A stretch of 34,832 nt of DNA from Salibacter sp031581065 (GTDB lineage: Bacteria; Bacteroidota; Bacteroidia; Flavobacteriales_G; Salibacteraceae). The DNA lies in NCBI RefSeq assembly GCF_031581065.1, contig NZ_JAVLBN010000022.1, positions 1 to 34,832 of the forward strand. Reading direction: 5' to 3'. Below the pieces are notes generated by a model. The model saw only the letters and a program-made list of their open reading frames with translations. It was not told the origin of the DNA and made no database searches. Shown here in pieces: positions 16,148 to 24,574 of the stretch (within the stretch, counting starts at the first letter, position 1; every line of letters starts with the position of its first letter). The position numbers and the translations under genes were made by a program.

Positions 16148-19100
16148 ATGAGATATTCCCTACTCGTAGCAATAGGTCTTTTTACAGGATTGACAGCATT
16201 TGCGCAAAATGAATCCTACGAAAAAGTTAAGCAGGAAATAAAAACAGAAGAACTGAATCAGTATCAGCAACATCTCAACGAGAAATTTGAAAAGTTCAAT
16301 GAGCAGGTTGAGGAATTTGCCAGGAAATATGGCAGGTCAGCAGTTTTTAATATTGAAGATGATGGTACCGTTTCTCAGTTGATAGGATTTGACAAAAGAG
16401 GATTTCCTATTTATTACATCACCGATAATGTAAATGCTGCAATTTCGATCAGAACCGATTCAGTGATGCCGGGTATTCCGGGGTCGTTTAATTTGACGGG
16501 AAATACGATAACAATTGGTGAGTGGGATGGCGGAGATGTGCTGGACACTCATCAAGAGTTTGGTAGCAGAGCTAACAACAACGATAATGGCTCAACAAGT
16601 AGTCATGCTACGCATGTTGCCGGTACCATGATTGCTTCAGGTGTAAATCCATCTGCAAAAGGGATGGCCACAGCAGCAAATCTTGAAGCCTGGGATTTTG
16701 GTGGTGATGAACCAGAGATGACCGGTTTTGCAGGTGCTGGTAATATTCTAAGTAATCATAGTTATGGAACTATTACAGGATGGAGATATGTGAGCTCACA
16801 ATCTACATGGCGCTGGTATGGTGACACAACAATAAGCGCTAATGAAGATGATAATTTTGGTCGTTACAATAGTACAAGTGCAGATTGGGACAGTATCGCA
16901 GTATTGAATCCGTATTATTTGATGGTGAAAAGTGCGGGAAATGATCGCAATGACGGGCCAAATAACCAACCTGTAAATCATGAGGTTTGGGACGGTTCAG
17001 GTTGGGTGTCTTCCTCAACTATTCGTGCGCAGGATTGCCCTACAGGATACGATTGTATGTCCTCTTCAAGTGTTTCAAAGAATGTGTTGACTATCGCAGC
17101 CGTACCAGATGTACCCAATTACACTGGCCCTTCAAGTGTGAATATGTCATCTTTCAGTGGCTGGGGCCCAACTGACGATGGAAGAATCAAACCAGATATT
17201 TCTGCTAATGGAGTTGCGCTTTTGTCATCAGATGACGATAATGACTCAGATTACTCTACTAAGTCAGGAACTTCAATGTCTGCTCCATCAGTAACCGGGT
17301 CAATTGCTTTGTTACAGGATTTGCAGGACAGTCTTTACAGCTCGTTTTTGAAATCTGCTACGATGAAGGCTCTGATCATTGAAACAGCTCTTGAAGCTGG
17401 TTCTGCTCCCGGTCCGGATTACGAATACGGTTGGGGACTCATGAACACAAAAAAAGCGGCTGATGTTATTGCCGGCTCTATTAATGATACAATTCTCGAA
17501 GAAAGTTTATCAAACACATCAACATATACGCTCAATGTTTCATCTGATGGTCAACAACCATTGAGCGCTACCATTGCATGGACTGATGTTGTGGGTGATG
17601 TGACTTTTTCAAACCCTTTGAACAACCCTGCTTTGAAACTGAAGAATGATTTGGATTTGAGAATTATAGGTCCAAACGGAACGGTTACATATGATCCGTA
17701 TATTCTGGACCCTTCAAATCCGTCAAATGCTGCAACTACAGGCGATAATTTTAGAGATAATGTAGAAAAAGTGTATATCGCAAATCCGGTTGCAGGGAAT
17801 TATACAATTGAAGTAACTCATAAAGGAAACCTCATCAACGGCCCTCAGGATTTTGGTCTCGTTGTAACAGGGAAAGCTCCTTTCACACCAACCTCAGGGC
17901 CGCCTACTGCAGCTTATACAGTTTCTGATTCTGTGATTTGCGTAGGCGAAACTGTGACTTTTACTGATGCGAGTACGGGTAATGTTGTATCTCAATCGTG
18001 GACTTTTAACGGAGGTACGCCAGGTATTTCTACTGCAGCTAATCCACAGGTTTCTTATGCTGCTGCAGGAAGCTATGATGTTCAACTGATTGTGACGAAT
18101 GCATCAGGTGTTTCTGATACGATTACAAAAGTGAATCACATAACAGTTGATACCGTTCCGCAAGTCAGTTTTACTTTCCTCAATGATCTTTGCGTCAATG
18201 CAGGAGATTATCCGCTAACAGGAAATGCCACTCCATCTGGAGGAACATTCACAGGGCCCGGTGTTTCAGGTAACCTGATCGATCCGGTTGCTGCGGGATT
18301 AGGTTTTCACGATATCATTTACACTGTAACGAATGGCGTTTGTTCAGCATCAGATACTGCTACAACTGAAATAATTTCGGTTCCGACCATCAGCCATCCC
18401 GATGTTGGCCCTGTTTGCGATAATACAATACCTTTCACGCCTCAGGGCGGAACTCCGCCTAACGGAGATTATACCGGTCCCGGATTTACAAACAATATTT
18501 TCTATCCAGATTCAACATCAATTGGAATTGACACAATTGCGTACAGTTTTACTGACTCAAATTCCTGTACAGTTGTCGATTCATTTACAATTGAAATGGT
18601 TGCCGGACCTAATGTCGTGGTGAACGACACGCAAGTTTGCGAGAATGTTGGCTCTTTCGTGATGAACAATGCTTCGCCTACTGGCGGTACATTCTGGGGA
18701 TCGGGAATCGATAGCACCACAAACACATTTGATCCATCAGTAAACGGTGTGGATACTACAGTTTTTTATTACTCAGCAAATACGGGTAGTTGTACTGCCC
18801 AGGATAGCGGATTTATCGTGGTTGACTCAGCACCCAATGTGAGTTTTACTCTTCAGAGCCAGTATTGCCTGGGTACCGGAACGGTTGATCTCAGCGCTGT
18901 AGCGTCACCGGCTGGAGGTACTTTCCAGGGGCCCGGAATTACGGGGTCTACTTTTGATCCCAATGCTGTTGGAGCAGGTAGCTACACCATTCAGTATTTG
19001 GTGGCAAATCCTAATGGCTGTGCCGATAGCGTTTCGCAATCGTTTACGGTTGCTTCGTGTGGGCCACAGGCTCAATTCCTCGCATCTGATACGGGAATTT

Positions 19101-21403
19101 GCCTGGGCAATTCAATTGAATTTGAAGATGTGAGTTTAGCTGGTGCTGTTGACAGAACATGGTTCTTTGAAGGAGGAAATCCAACTAACAGTACCAATTC
19201 AATTGTCAATGTTACGTATGATACGGTTGGTGTTTTTGATGTAGTACTTATAGCTGAAGATACAGCAGGAGTCTTTGATACCTTGACTCTTGTCGATTAC
19301 ATCCAGGTTGACTCTGTTGTGCAGCCTCAAATCAACTTCCTCAATGATGTTTGTATCAATGCAGGTCAAATATTCATGAATGCCACTCCATCAGGAGGTG
19401 TTTTCTCCGGATCATCTGTTTTTGGAAACTTCTTTGACCCAGATACAGCCGGAATTGGCTTTGATACGATTTACTACGAATATACGAATGGCGTTTGTGC
19501 AGCTTCCGATACACATGTGACTGAGGTTGTACCGGTTCCGACCGTAACGCATCCTGATCTCACTGCAATTTGTGAAGGAAGTGCGCCATTTAATCCAAAC
19601 CTGGGAACTCCGCAGGGTGGAGATTACACAGGAAACGGGTTTTTTAATAACATTTTCTACCCCGATTCAATGGGTGTTGGAACTGATACAGCCGTTTATT
19701 CATATACTGATACAAATGCCTGTACAGTTGTCGATACCTTTGAAGTGACAGTTGTGCCGGGCGGTAGCGTTTCACTTGCTGATACTTTAGGTATTTGCGA
19801 CAATGCAACTCCATTCACCTTGAATACAGGCTCACCAGCCGGTGGTGTTTACCTCGGTAGCGGAATCGATACTGCAACCGGTATTTTTGATCCATCAATG
19901 GTCGGACCCGGAATTGTTTCGTACCAGTATTCAGCCAATGTAGGAGGTTGTGTGGCTACTGATACAGCAGTTATTGAAGTTGTTGGTAGTCCGCAGGTGA
20001 GTTTGAGTCAGCAAGCACTTGTTTGTGCAGGGGCTGATACTGTTGACCTCGATGGCGGATCTCCACTGGGAGGTGTTTACTCAGGTGCCGGTATAACGAA
20101 TAATCAGTTTGATGCATCTGCAGTAGGGGTTGGAAACTATCTCATCACTTACACTTATACTGATTCCAACATGTGCCCGGCTCAGGACACAGCTACTTTG
20201 AGTGTTGTGAGTAACATTCAGGTCACTATGAGCGATTCGGCTGATATTTGTTCAACGTCTGAAAGTTTTGATCTGATGCTCGGTGATCCGTTCGGTGGTG
20301 TGTATAGCGGTCCCGGAATTGTGAATTCAGGTAAAAAATTTAAGCCTCAAAATGTTGGTGCCGGATCGTATGATATCATCTATTCTTATGATACCAACGG
20401 ATGTTCAGGAGTTGATACGGCAACGCTTGATGTTATTCAGGGTCCAACAGCTTCGTTAGATCCTTTTGCTCCTGTTTGCGTGTCTCAGGATACACTCGAA
20501 CTCACAGGTGGTAGTCCGGCTGGCGGAGTTTACGATGCACCCGGAATAGACAGCATTTACGTGTTCCCATCACAACTCGGTGAAGGAATTTACGATATCG
20601 ATTACACCGTAACCGATACGTCAACCGGATGCTTCTTAACAGTAACGGAACCACTCGAAGTGACAGATGGAAATTCTGAAATTGGCGGATTGGATACTGC
20701 GTATTGCGAAAATGACGGACCAGTTACCATGTCTGGCTCACCGGCTGGCGGAACTTTTGCCGGAGTGGGCGTATTCGGAGTAACATTTGATCCGGATTTA
20801 GCAAATGACGGACTCCACAGAATTGAATACCGTGTAACGCAAGGTTGTACTGATACTGCTACAAAATGGGTGCGCGTTCACCCCGCTCCCGTTGTAGATT
20901 CAATTCAGGGATCTATAGCGGCTGTTCAGGGAAATTCTTACACGTATTTCGTGGCAGCGAATAACGGTACCGGCTACAACTGGACTGCAAATGGCGGAAC
21001 GATCACAAATGTGAACAACAATGTGATAACAGTTGAATGGGGTACAGGCTCTGTTGGCTCGTTGATGGTGACACAAACAAACCGCTTTGGATGTATGGAT
21101 ACAGCAACCTTAGATGTTGATCTGTTCCCACTGGGTGTTGCAGTTGCCAAACAAATCGACAAGATGTCTATCTATCCGAACCCAGTTCGCGATATGTTGA
21201 CGATCAAAGGCTCGCTCGATGAAAGAGCTACAGCAACTTACCGCTTGATGAGTATCACAGGACAAACACTCAGAACCGGAAGGTTTAACAACCCGCAAAA
21301 TGTCAACGAAAGAATTGATGTTAGCGATTACGCAAGCGGTATTTACTTCGTGGTAATTCAATCTGAAAACTACACACGAACTGAGAAGGTTGTTGTGCAG
21401 TAG
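16148..21403 (+). CDS. Giant T9SS-exported subtilisin-like serine protease (S8) with PKD and repeat domains
   Basis: A 1751-residue secreted protease. Signal peptide at about 1-20 (FAQ), then a propeptide-like helical region. The S8 catalytic domain has Asp127 (GEWDGGDV), His153 (SSHATHVAGT), oxyanion Asn265 (SAGNDRN) and Ser376 (SGTSMSAPS), so the triad is complete. A P/proprotein-convertase-like beta domain follows (about 450-575). From about 584 come PKD domains (584-668 and 972-1057) and many 60-85-residue beta-sandwich repeats with a C...P-GG-Y-G-G pattern. Residues 584-971 and 972-1356 form two long homologous units. The C-terminal 75 residues are a type A T9SS sorting domain (SIYPNPVRDMLTIKG). 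It probably degrades extracellular protein; its substrate is unknown. Confidence 0.92.
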   Translation: MRYSLLVAIGLFTGLTAFAQNESYEKVKQEIKTEELNQYQQHLNEKFEKFNEQVEEFARKYGRSAVFNIEDDGTVSQLIGFDKRGFPIYYITDNVNAAISIRTDSVMPGIPGSFNLTGNTITIGEWDGGDVLDTHQEFGSRANNNDNGSTSSHATHVAGTMIASGVNPSAKGMATAANLEAWDFGGDEPEMTGFAGAGNILSNHSYGTITGWRYVSSQSTWRWYGDTTISANEDDNFGRYNSTSADWDSIAVLNPYYLMVKSAGNDRNDGPNNQPVNHEVWDGSGWVSSSTIRAQDCPTGYDCMSSSSVSKNVLTIAAVPDVPNYTGPSSVNMSSFSGWGPTDDGRIKPDISANGVALLSSDDDNDSDYSTKSGTSMSAPSVTGSIALLQDLQDSLYSSFLKSATMKALIIETALEAGSAPGPDYEYGWGLMNTKKAADVIAGSINDTILEESLSNTSTYTLNVSSDGQQPLSATIAWTDVVGDVTFSNPLNNPALKLKNDLDLRIIGPNGTVTYDPYILDPSNPSNAATTGDNFRDNVEKVYIANPVAGNYTIEVTHKGNLINGPQDFGLVVTGKAPFTPTSGPPTAAYTVSDSVICVGETVTFTDASTGNVVSQSWTFNGGTPGISTAANPQVSYAAAGSYDVQLIVTNASGVSDTITKVNHITVDTVPQVSFTFLNDLCVNAGDYPLTGNATPSGGTFTGPGVSGNLIDPVAAGLGFHDIIYTVTNGVCSASDTATTEIISVPTISHPDVGPVCDNTIPFTPQGGTPPNGDYTGPGFTNNIFYPDSTSIGIDTIAYSFTDSNSCTVVDSFTIEMVAGPNVVVNDTQVCENVGSFVMNNASPTGGTFWGSGIDSTTNTFDPSVNGVDTTVFYYSANTGSCTAQDSGFIVVDSAPNVSFTLQSQYCLGTGTVDLSAVASPAGGTFQGPGITGSTFDPNAVGAGSYTIQYLVANPNGCADSVSQSFTVASCGPQAQFLASDTGICLGNSIEFEDVSLAGAVDRTWFFEGGNPTNSTNSIVNVTYDTVGVFDVVLIAEDTAGVFDTLTLVDYIQVDSVVQPQINFLNDVCINAGQIFMNATPSGGVFSGSSVFGNFFDPDTAGIGFDTIYYEYTNGVCAASDTHVTEVVPVPTVTHPDLTAICEGSAPFNPNLGTPQGGDYTGNGFFNNIFYPDSMGVGTDTAVYSYTDTNACTVVDTFEVTVVPGGSVSLADTLGICDNATPFTLNTGSPAGGVYLGSGIDTATGIFDPSMVGPGIVSYQYSANVGGCVATDTAVIEVVGSPQVSLSQQALVCAGADTVDLDGGSPLGGVYSGAGITNNQFDASAVGVGNYLITYTYTDSNMCPAQDTATLSVVSNIQVTMSDSADICSTSESFDLMLGDPFGGVYSGPGIVNSGKKFKPQNVGAGSYDIIYSYDTNGCSGVDTATLDVIQGPTASLDPFAPVCVSQDTLELTGGSPAGGVYDAPGIDSIYVFPSQLGEGIYDIDYTVTDTSTGCFLTVTEPLEVTDGNSEIGGLDTAYCENDGPVTMSGSPAGGTFAGVGVFGVTFDPDLANDGLHRIEYRVTQGCTDTATKWVRVHPAPVVDSIQGSIAAVQGNSYTYFVAANNGTGYNWTANGGTITNVNNNVITVEWGTGSVGSLMVTQTNRFGCMDTATLDVDLFPLGVAVAKQIDKMSIYPNPVRDMLTIKGSLDERATATYRLMSITGQTLRTGRFNNPQNVNERIDVSDYASGIYFVVIQSENYTRTEKVVVQ
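17900..19060 (+). repeat. Long internal duplication in the subtilase, unit 1
   Basis: Encodes a PKD domain followed by four beta repeats. The order and motifs are repeated in the next unit: FLNDLCVNAG, TNGVCSASDT, then NNIFYPDS, and a YYSAN-type third repeat. Confidence 0.75.
19061..20215 (+). repeat. Long internal duplication in the subtilase, unit 2
   Basis: Same order as unit 1: PKD, then FLNDVCINAG, TNGVCAASDT, NNIFYPDS and YQYSAN. The end is approximate. Three further repeats without a PKD domain follow. Confidence 0.75.
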
Positions 21404-21425
21404 ATAGTAGGAAATATTTGAGATT

Positions 21426-22352
21426 CTAATTGGGCGAATGTTGTAAAGCATTCGCCCTTTTTGTTCTCAACCTCTTCTTCAACCAGGCATTCGCTAAAAT
21501 GGTGCTGAGAATGAGCAGCGCTCCACCATAAAAACCGAGTGACATGCGTTCGTCATCACCAAAGAATAAAAGAGCGAGCAGAATCGAATAAACGGGCTCC
21601 ATGTTGATGCTGATGCTCACTGTAAAAGGAGACAATTCGCGCATCACATTCACGCTGACCACAAAAGCGTAAGCCGTACACACAACACCTAAAATGACGA
21701 GGTAAATCCAATCGTTGAAAGTGGGATCAACTTGCCAGGGGTAATATTCTGTTCCAAAAAGTGAAAAGAGCGTAATACCTATTGTCCCACCCAGCATTTC
21801 ATACATCGTGATGTTGCGTGGCTTTTCTCCTTTTGAAACGAGTTTTCCGTTGATTGTGGTGAAAAGTGATGCGGTAAATGCCGATACGAGCGCTGTGATG
21901 ATTCCCCATGTGTACTCTGTTTCAAAGTTGAAGATCATCACTAAGCCGGCAACTACGAGTCCGCCAAAGAGGATTTCATACCAGATGATCCTCCGCTTGA
22001 AAAACAACGGTTCCAAAAATGAGGTGAAAAGCGTGGCTGTCGCAAGGGTTGCCAGTGCTACGGAAACAGTAGAGATCTTGATCGCGTGAAAAAACGTAAT
22101 CCAGTGAATGGCGACAATAAATCCTACTCCAATGAACTGGAGCACGCGTTTGGGTTCGGTTCTGATCGAGAATTTTATGGCTTTCAAATACACGAAAAGC
22201 GACACAAACGCGATCAGCATTCTGATCCACACAATGCTAAAAGCATCGATTGAAATGAGCTTCCCTAAAATTCCGGTAAATCCCCAAAAGAGGATGACCA
22301 TGTGTAAAAGAAGGTGATTTTTATACGGTAAGATCTTTTTCGTCATCTTCAT
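21426..22352 (-). CDS. EamA/DMT family transporter
   Basis: A drug/metabolite-transporter superfamily permease of the inner membrane with two EamA repeats and about ten transmembrane helices. It has the typical opening HLLLHMVILFWGFTGILGKLI and a basic C-terminal tail (WLKKRLRTKRAN). The second repeat includes SPFTVSISINMEPVYSILLALLFFGD, where the glutamate-proline pair is typical of the family. The substrate cannot be predicted. The start is uncertain: ATG at 22352 or 22346; both overlap the DUF502 gene by about 30 bases, and a TTG further upstream seems too long. The last codons contain the terminator stem of the convergent protease gene. Confidence 0.85.
   Translation of the reverse strand: MKMTKKILPYKNHLLLHMVILFWGFTGILGKLISIDAFSIVWIRMLIAFVSLFVYLKAIKFSIRTEPKRVLQFIGVGFIVAIHWITFFHAIKISTVSVALATLATATLFTSFLEPLFFKRRIIWYEILFGGLVVAGLVMIFNFETEYTWGIITALVSAFTASLFTTINGKLVSKGEKPRNITMYEMLGGTIGITLFSLFGTEYYPWQVDPTFNDWIYLVILGVVCTAYAFVVSVNVMRELSPFTVSISINMEPVYSILLALLFFGDDERMSLGFYGGALLILSTILANAWLKKRLRTKRANALQHSPN
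21432..21462 (+). terminator. Intrinsic terminator of the subtilase gene
   Basis: GGGCGAATG and CATTCGCCC pair perfectly (9 bp) around an 8-nt loop and are followed by TTTTT on the plus strand. It lies 28 bases after the protease stop and inside the last codons of the convergent EamA gene. Confidence 0.9.
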
Positions 22353-22911
22353 CAAAGCTGGAAACACCACCCGATACAATGAATTTCATCACGTCAGAAG
22401 ATTTGGCGTTTATCGGTTTTACATTCTTACTATCTACAATGAATACATTGCCTGAAAAGTTGTAAGAATGTGGCAAATAAACAGCTACTTTTTCTTTTGA
22501 GATGCCGAGAATTGATAAATCGTCTTGTGTGACAAACCCGAGTCGTTGTAAGTTGCTTTCATCACTAAGGATTACAATAACGGGTTGGCTGAACTTTTTC
22601 TTTTGACCAACGAAGGCTGTAAGTAAATCAGAGATGGACTGGTAAATTGTTTTGATGAGCGGAGCTCTGTTGAGCAATTGTTGAAATGCCACTTTTATAG
22701 GACGTAAAATGATTGTGTTACCAAGTAGCCCCAGGAGAGAGAGTAGCACGAAAATGATCAACAAACCGGCACCGGGAAAAAGGTTGAACGGAATTAATCC
22801 GTCAATTAACACAATGAGCTCGATTAGTATGTAAATGGTAATTGCAAGTGGGGTCACAAGCAACAAGCCCTGGAGGAAATAACTAAAAGCCTGTTTGAAA
22901 AATGGTTTCAT
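22321..22911 (-). CDS. DUF502 family membrane protein
   Basis: A 196-residue inner-membrane protein of the DUF502 family. It has two N-terminal transmembrane helices (about 11-33 LQGLLLVTPLAITIYI, and 45-68 GAGLLIIFVLLSLLGLLGN) and the family motifs PLIKTIYQSISDLL, FSQPVIVIL and VAVYLPHSYNFSGNVFIV. The family has no established biochemical role. It is the middle gene of the mmcQ-DUF502-EamA group. Its ATG overlaps the restored stop of the frameshifted mmcQ reading frame (ATGA), and its 3' end overlaps the start of the transporter gene. Confidence 0.88.
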   Translation of the reverse strand: MKPFFKQAFSYFLQGLLLVTPLAITIYILIELIVLIDGLIPFNLFPGAGLLIIFVLLSLLGLLGNTIILRPIKVAFQQLLNRAPLIKTIYQSISDLLTAFVGQKKKFSQPVIVILSDESNLQRLGFVTQDDLSILGISKEKVAVYLPHSYNFSGNVFIVDSKNVKPINAKSSDVMKFIVSGGVSSFDEDDEKDLTV

Positions 22912-23259
22912 TTGATTCCTAATTCGCGTCTAGTCTTCAAAGGTAATTTTTGCGCGATTAATAAGTAGGAATCATCAATCCATTTTTTGAGAAGTTTTCG
23001 TGATGTTACCACCAAACTCAACCGTGTTCCAGTGCTTTTTACTCATGTGATAGCCCGGCTTTACCTCAGGATATTGAGCTCTGAGTTCTAAAGCTTCATC
23101 AGGGTCACATTTGAGGTTGATGCTCTCGAATTTATTGATATTGACCAGAGCGAACATTTTACCGGCTACTTTGAAGACAAGCACTTCATCATCAAAGGGC
23201 ATACCTTCAGATGTAGCCGGTTTGGCTAAACAATAGTCCCTTAGCTCTTCTATGTTCAT
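22908..23259 (-). pseudogene. MmcQ/YjbR family DNA-binding-like protein, frameshifted near the C-terminus
   Basis: The uninterrupted frame (23259-22975) gives 94 residues: MNIEELRDYCLAKPATSEG, MPFDDEVLVFKVAGKMFAL, then PGYHMSKKHWNTVEFGG, all typical of the MmcQ/YjbR family. After residue 88 the expected tail is missing. If reading moves one base forward in the AAAA at 22995-22998, the next 28 codons give LLKKWIDDSYLLIAQKLPLK and end at TGA 22910-22908. That tail fits the family and gives 116 residues, the usual length, with an ATGA overlap with DUF502. So the gene carries a one-base insertion or two-base loss, a sequencing error, or a recoding site. If real, the product lacks the final helix. 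The role of the family is uncertain. Confidence 0.85.
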
Positions 23260-23340
23260 CTTTACTAATCAGTAATTATGAAACAGGTTTATGCAATTAT
23301 TCGAAATCAGCCCGAGAGAAGAAATCGAAAAACGCTGAAC

Positions 23341-23829
23341 TTATTTTACCGGAATACGCGATGAATCTTTCACAGTTGAAAGAATCACGCTGGAACGCAT
23401 CTGACCAATTTCCTCTATGCGGCTCAACTTATCGTTTACGAGTTTGTCGTACTCAGCGATGTCTTTTACTAACACCTTGATGTAGTAATCAAAATCACCG
23501 GTTACCTGCTCGCATTCGATAATTTCATCAATTTCGTTGATTTGATCCAGGAACTTTTGAACTGCATTTTCGATTTGACGAACCAAACTAACCTGAATCA
23601 CGATTTTTAGTCCGTAGCCTAATTTTTCGTGGTTGAGCTTGGCGTGGAAACTATCTATGAAACCATTACGCTCGAGTTTACGAACGCGCTCTAAGGTGGG
23701 TGCCGGAGACAACCCGATTTCCTTTGAAAGCTGAAGGTTTGTGATGCGGCCATTTTCCTGTAAAACCTTCAAAATCATTTTGTCAGTTTCGTCTAAGGCC
23801 ATTTTTGTGTTGAAGTTAATCGTTGTCAT
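23341..23829 (-). CDS. Lrp/AsnC family transcriptional regulator
   Basis: A 162-residue feast/famine regulator. The N-terminal AsnC-type helix-turn-helix covers about 13-60 (LDETDKMILKVLQENGRITN, then LSKEIGLSPAPTLERVRKLE). The C-terminal RAM/effector-binding domain follows (CEQVTGDFDYYIKVLVKD, where the G-D-D/Y pattern is the ligand-binding loop). Such proteins form octamers and respond to amino acids; the ligand is unknown here. The ATG at 23829 lies one base after the cyclase stop. An internal ATG at 23802 (MALDETDK) matches the usual family start equally well. It is the last gene of the five-gene minus-strand group. Confidence 0.9.
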   Translation of the reverse strand: MTTINFNTKMALDETDKMILKVLQENGRITNLQLSKEIGLSPAPTLERVRKLERNGFIDSFHAKLNHEKLGYGLKIVIQVSLVRQIENAVQKFLDQINEIDEIIECEQVTGDFDYYIKVLVKDIAEYDKLVNDKLSRIEEIGQMRSSVILSTVKDSSRIPVK

Positions 23830-23830
23830 A

Positions 23831-24574
23831 CTATTCTACACGTAATTTATACAAGATTGGTTTGCTCGGTACAGCATCATTTTTAAATCCGCTTACCATT
23901 AAGTTCAAAAAATAAAGGCCATCACTTATAGAATCAGGTGCAAATATCATTTCAGTAATGGTGGCGTGAAAGCGCGTATTATTTGGGTGTTGCCAAAATG
24001 TGTGGTGCCCCTTGAGAGCTCCTCCGTCACTTTCTCTATCAACAGAGGGTTGATCCACTAAAAGGTGGTCTATTTTGTTTTCAACAATGTATTCCATCGC
24101 CTCTTTGCTGAAGTATGGAGGATTTGTATTGCTGTGTGTTTTATGCGTTTTTTCTGCGCTGTTAGGTTTGGTTCTGACCACGAGTGCTTTTATTCCATTC
24201 TCGATTTTCCCTTCCAGTAAGTCCTTTTCAATAACTAAATCTTCTCTGTCTTGCTTTGGCTCAACAGTTAGCAATTGAGCAGCAAAAAAGAAGTTTTTGA
24301 GATGGTCGTTGATCGAGTAAACAGTTTTGTCGATGTGACCAACGCACTCGGTATGAGTTCCATGCCCGTGCGGATTGAAAAAAATATTGTTGAAATTGAC
24401 ACTTCCGCCCTGGGCTACTGCGCCAACAAAACCATCAGCTTTTACAGGTTCAATTTTGGGCGGATCTACATACCAGGCTCGGGGTCCGTCAGCTGAAATA
24501 GGAATGCTTATATCGATCGGGTTGTCGAGATCAGCAATGTAGCGTTTGTCGTTGATTTTAAGCGAAAATTCCAT
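23831..24574 (-). CDS. Cyclase / kynurenine formamidase-like metal-dependent hydrolase
   Basis: A 247-residue member of the cyclase family (PF04199 type), which includes arylformamidases and other metal hydrolases. The metal-binding motif is HGHGTHTECVGHID (His69, His71, His74, Glu76, His80), a variant of the HxGTHxDxPxH pattern. A second conserved segment is LLVDQPSVDRESDGG, followed by HHTFWQHPNNTRFHATITE. The glutamate in place of the usual aspartate in the first motif is seen in some relatives, so the substrate may differ from N-formylkynurenine. No other tryptophan-degradation genes are nearby. I choose the ATG at 24574, which overlaps the hemW stop by one base (TGATG), over a TTG one codon upstream. 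Confidence 0.8.
   Translation of the reverse strand: MEFSLKINDKRYIADLDNPIDISIPISADGPRAWYVDPPKIEPVKADGFVGAVAQGGSVNFNNIFFNPHGHGTHTECVGHIDKTVYSINDHLKNFFFAAQLLTVEPKQDREDLVIEKDLLEGKIENGIKALVVRTKPNSAEKTHKTHSNTNPPYFSKEAMEYIVENKIDHLLVDQPSVDRESDGGALKGHHTFWQHPNNTRFHATITEMIFAPDSISDGLYFLNLMVSGFKNDAVPSKPILYKLRVE
24170..24179 (+). repeat. Dispersed motif GGHTCTGACC, copy 6 (T variant)
   Basis: GGTTCTGACC, antisense to the cyclase gene; on the coding strand it falls in the Val-Arg-Thr frame. First copy of the dense region. Confidence 0.7.
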
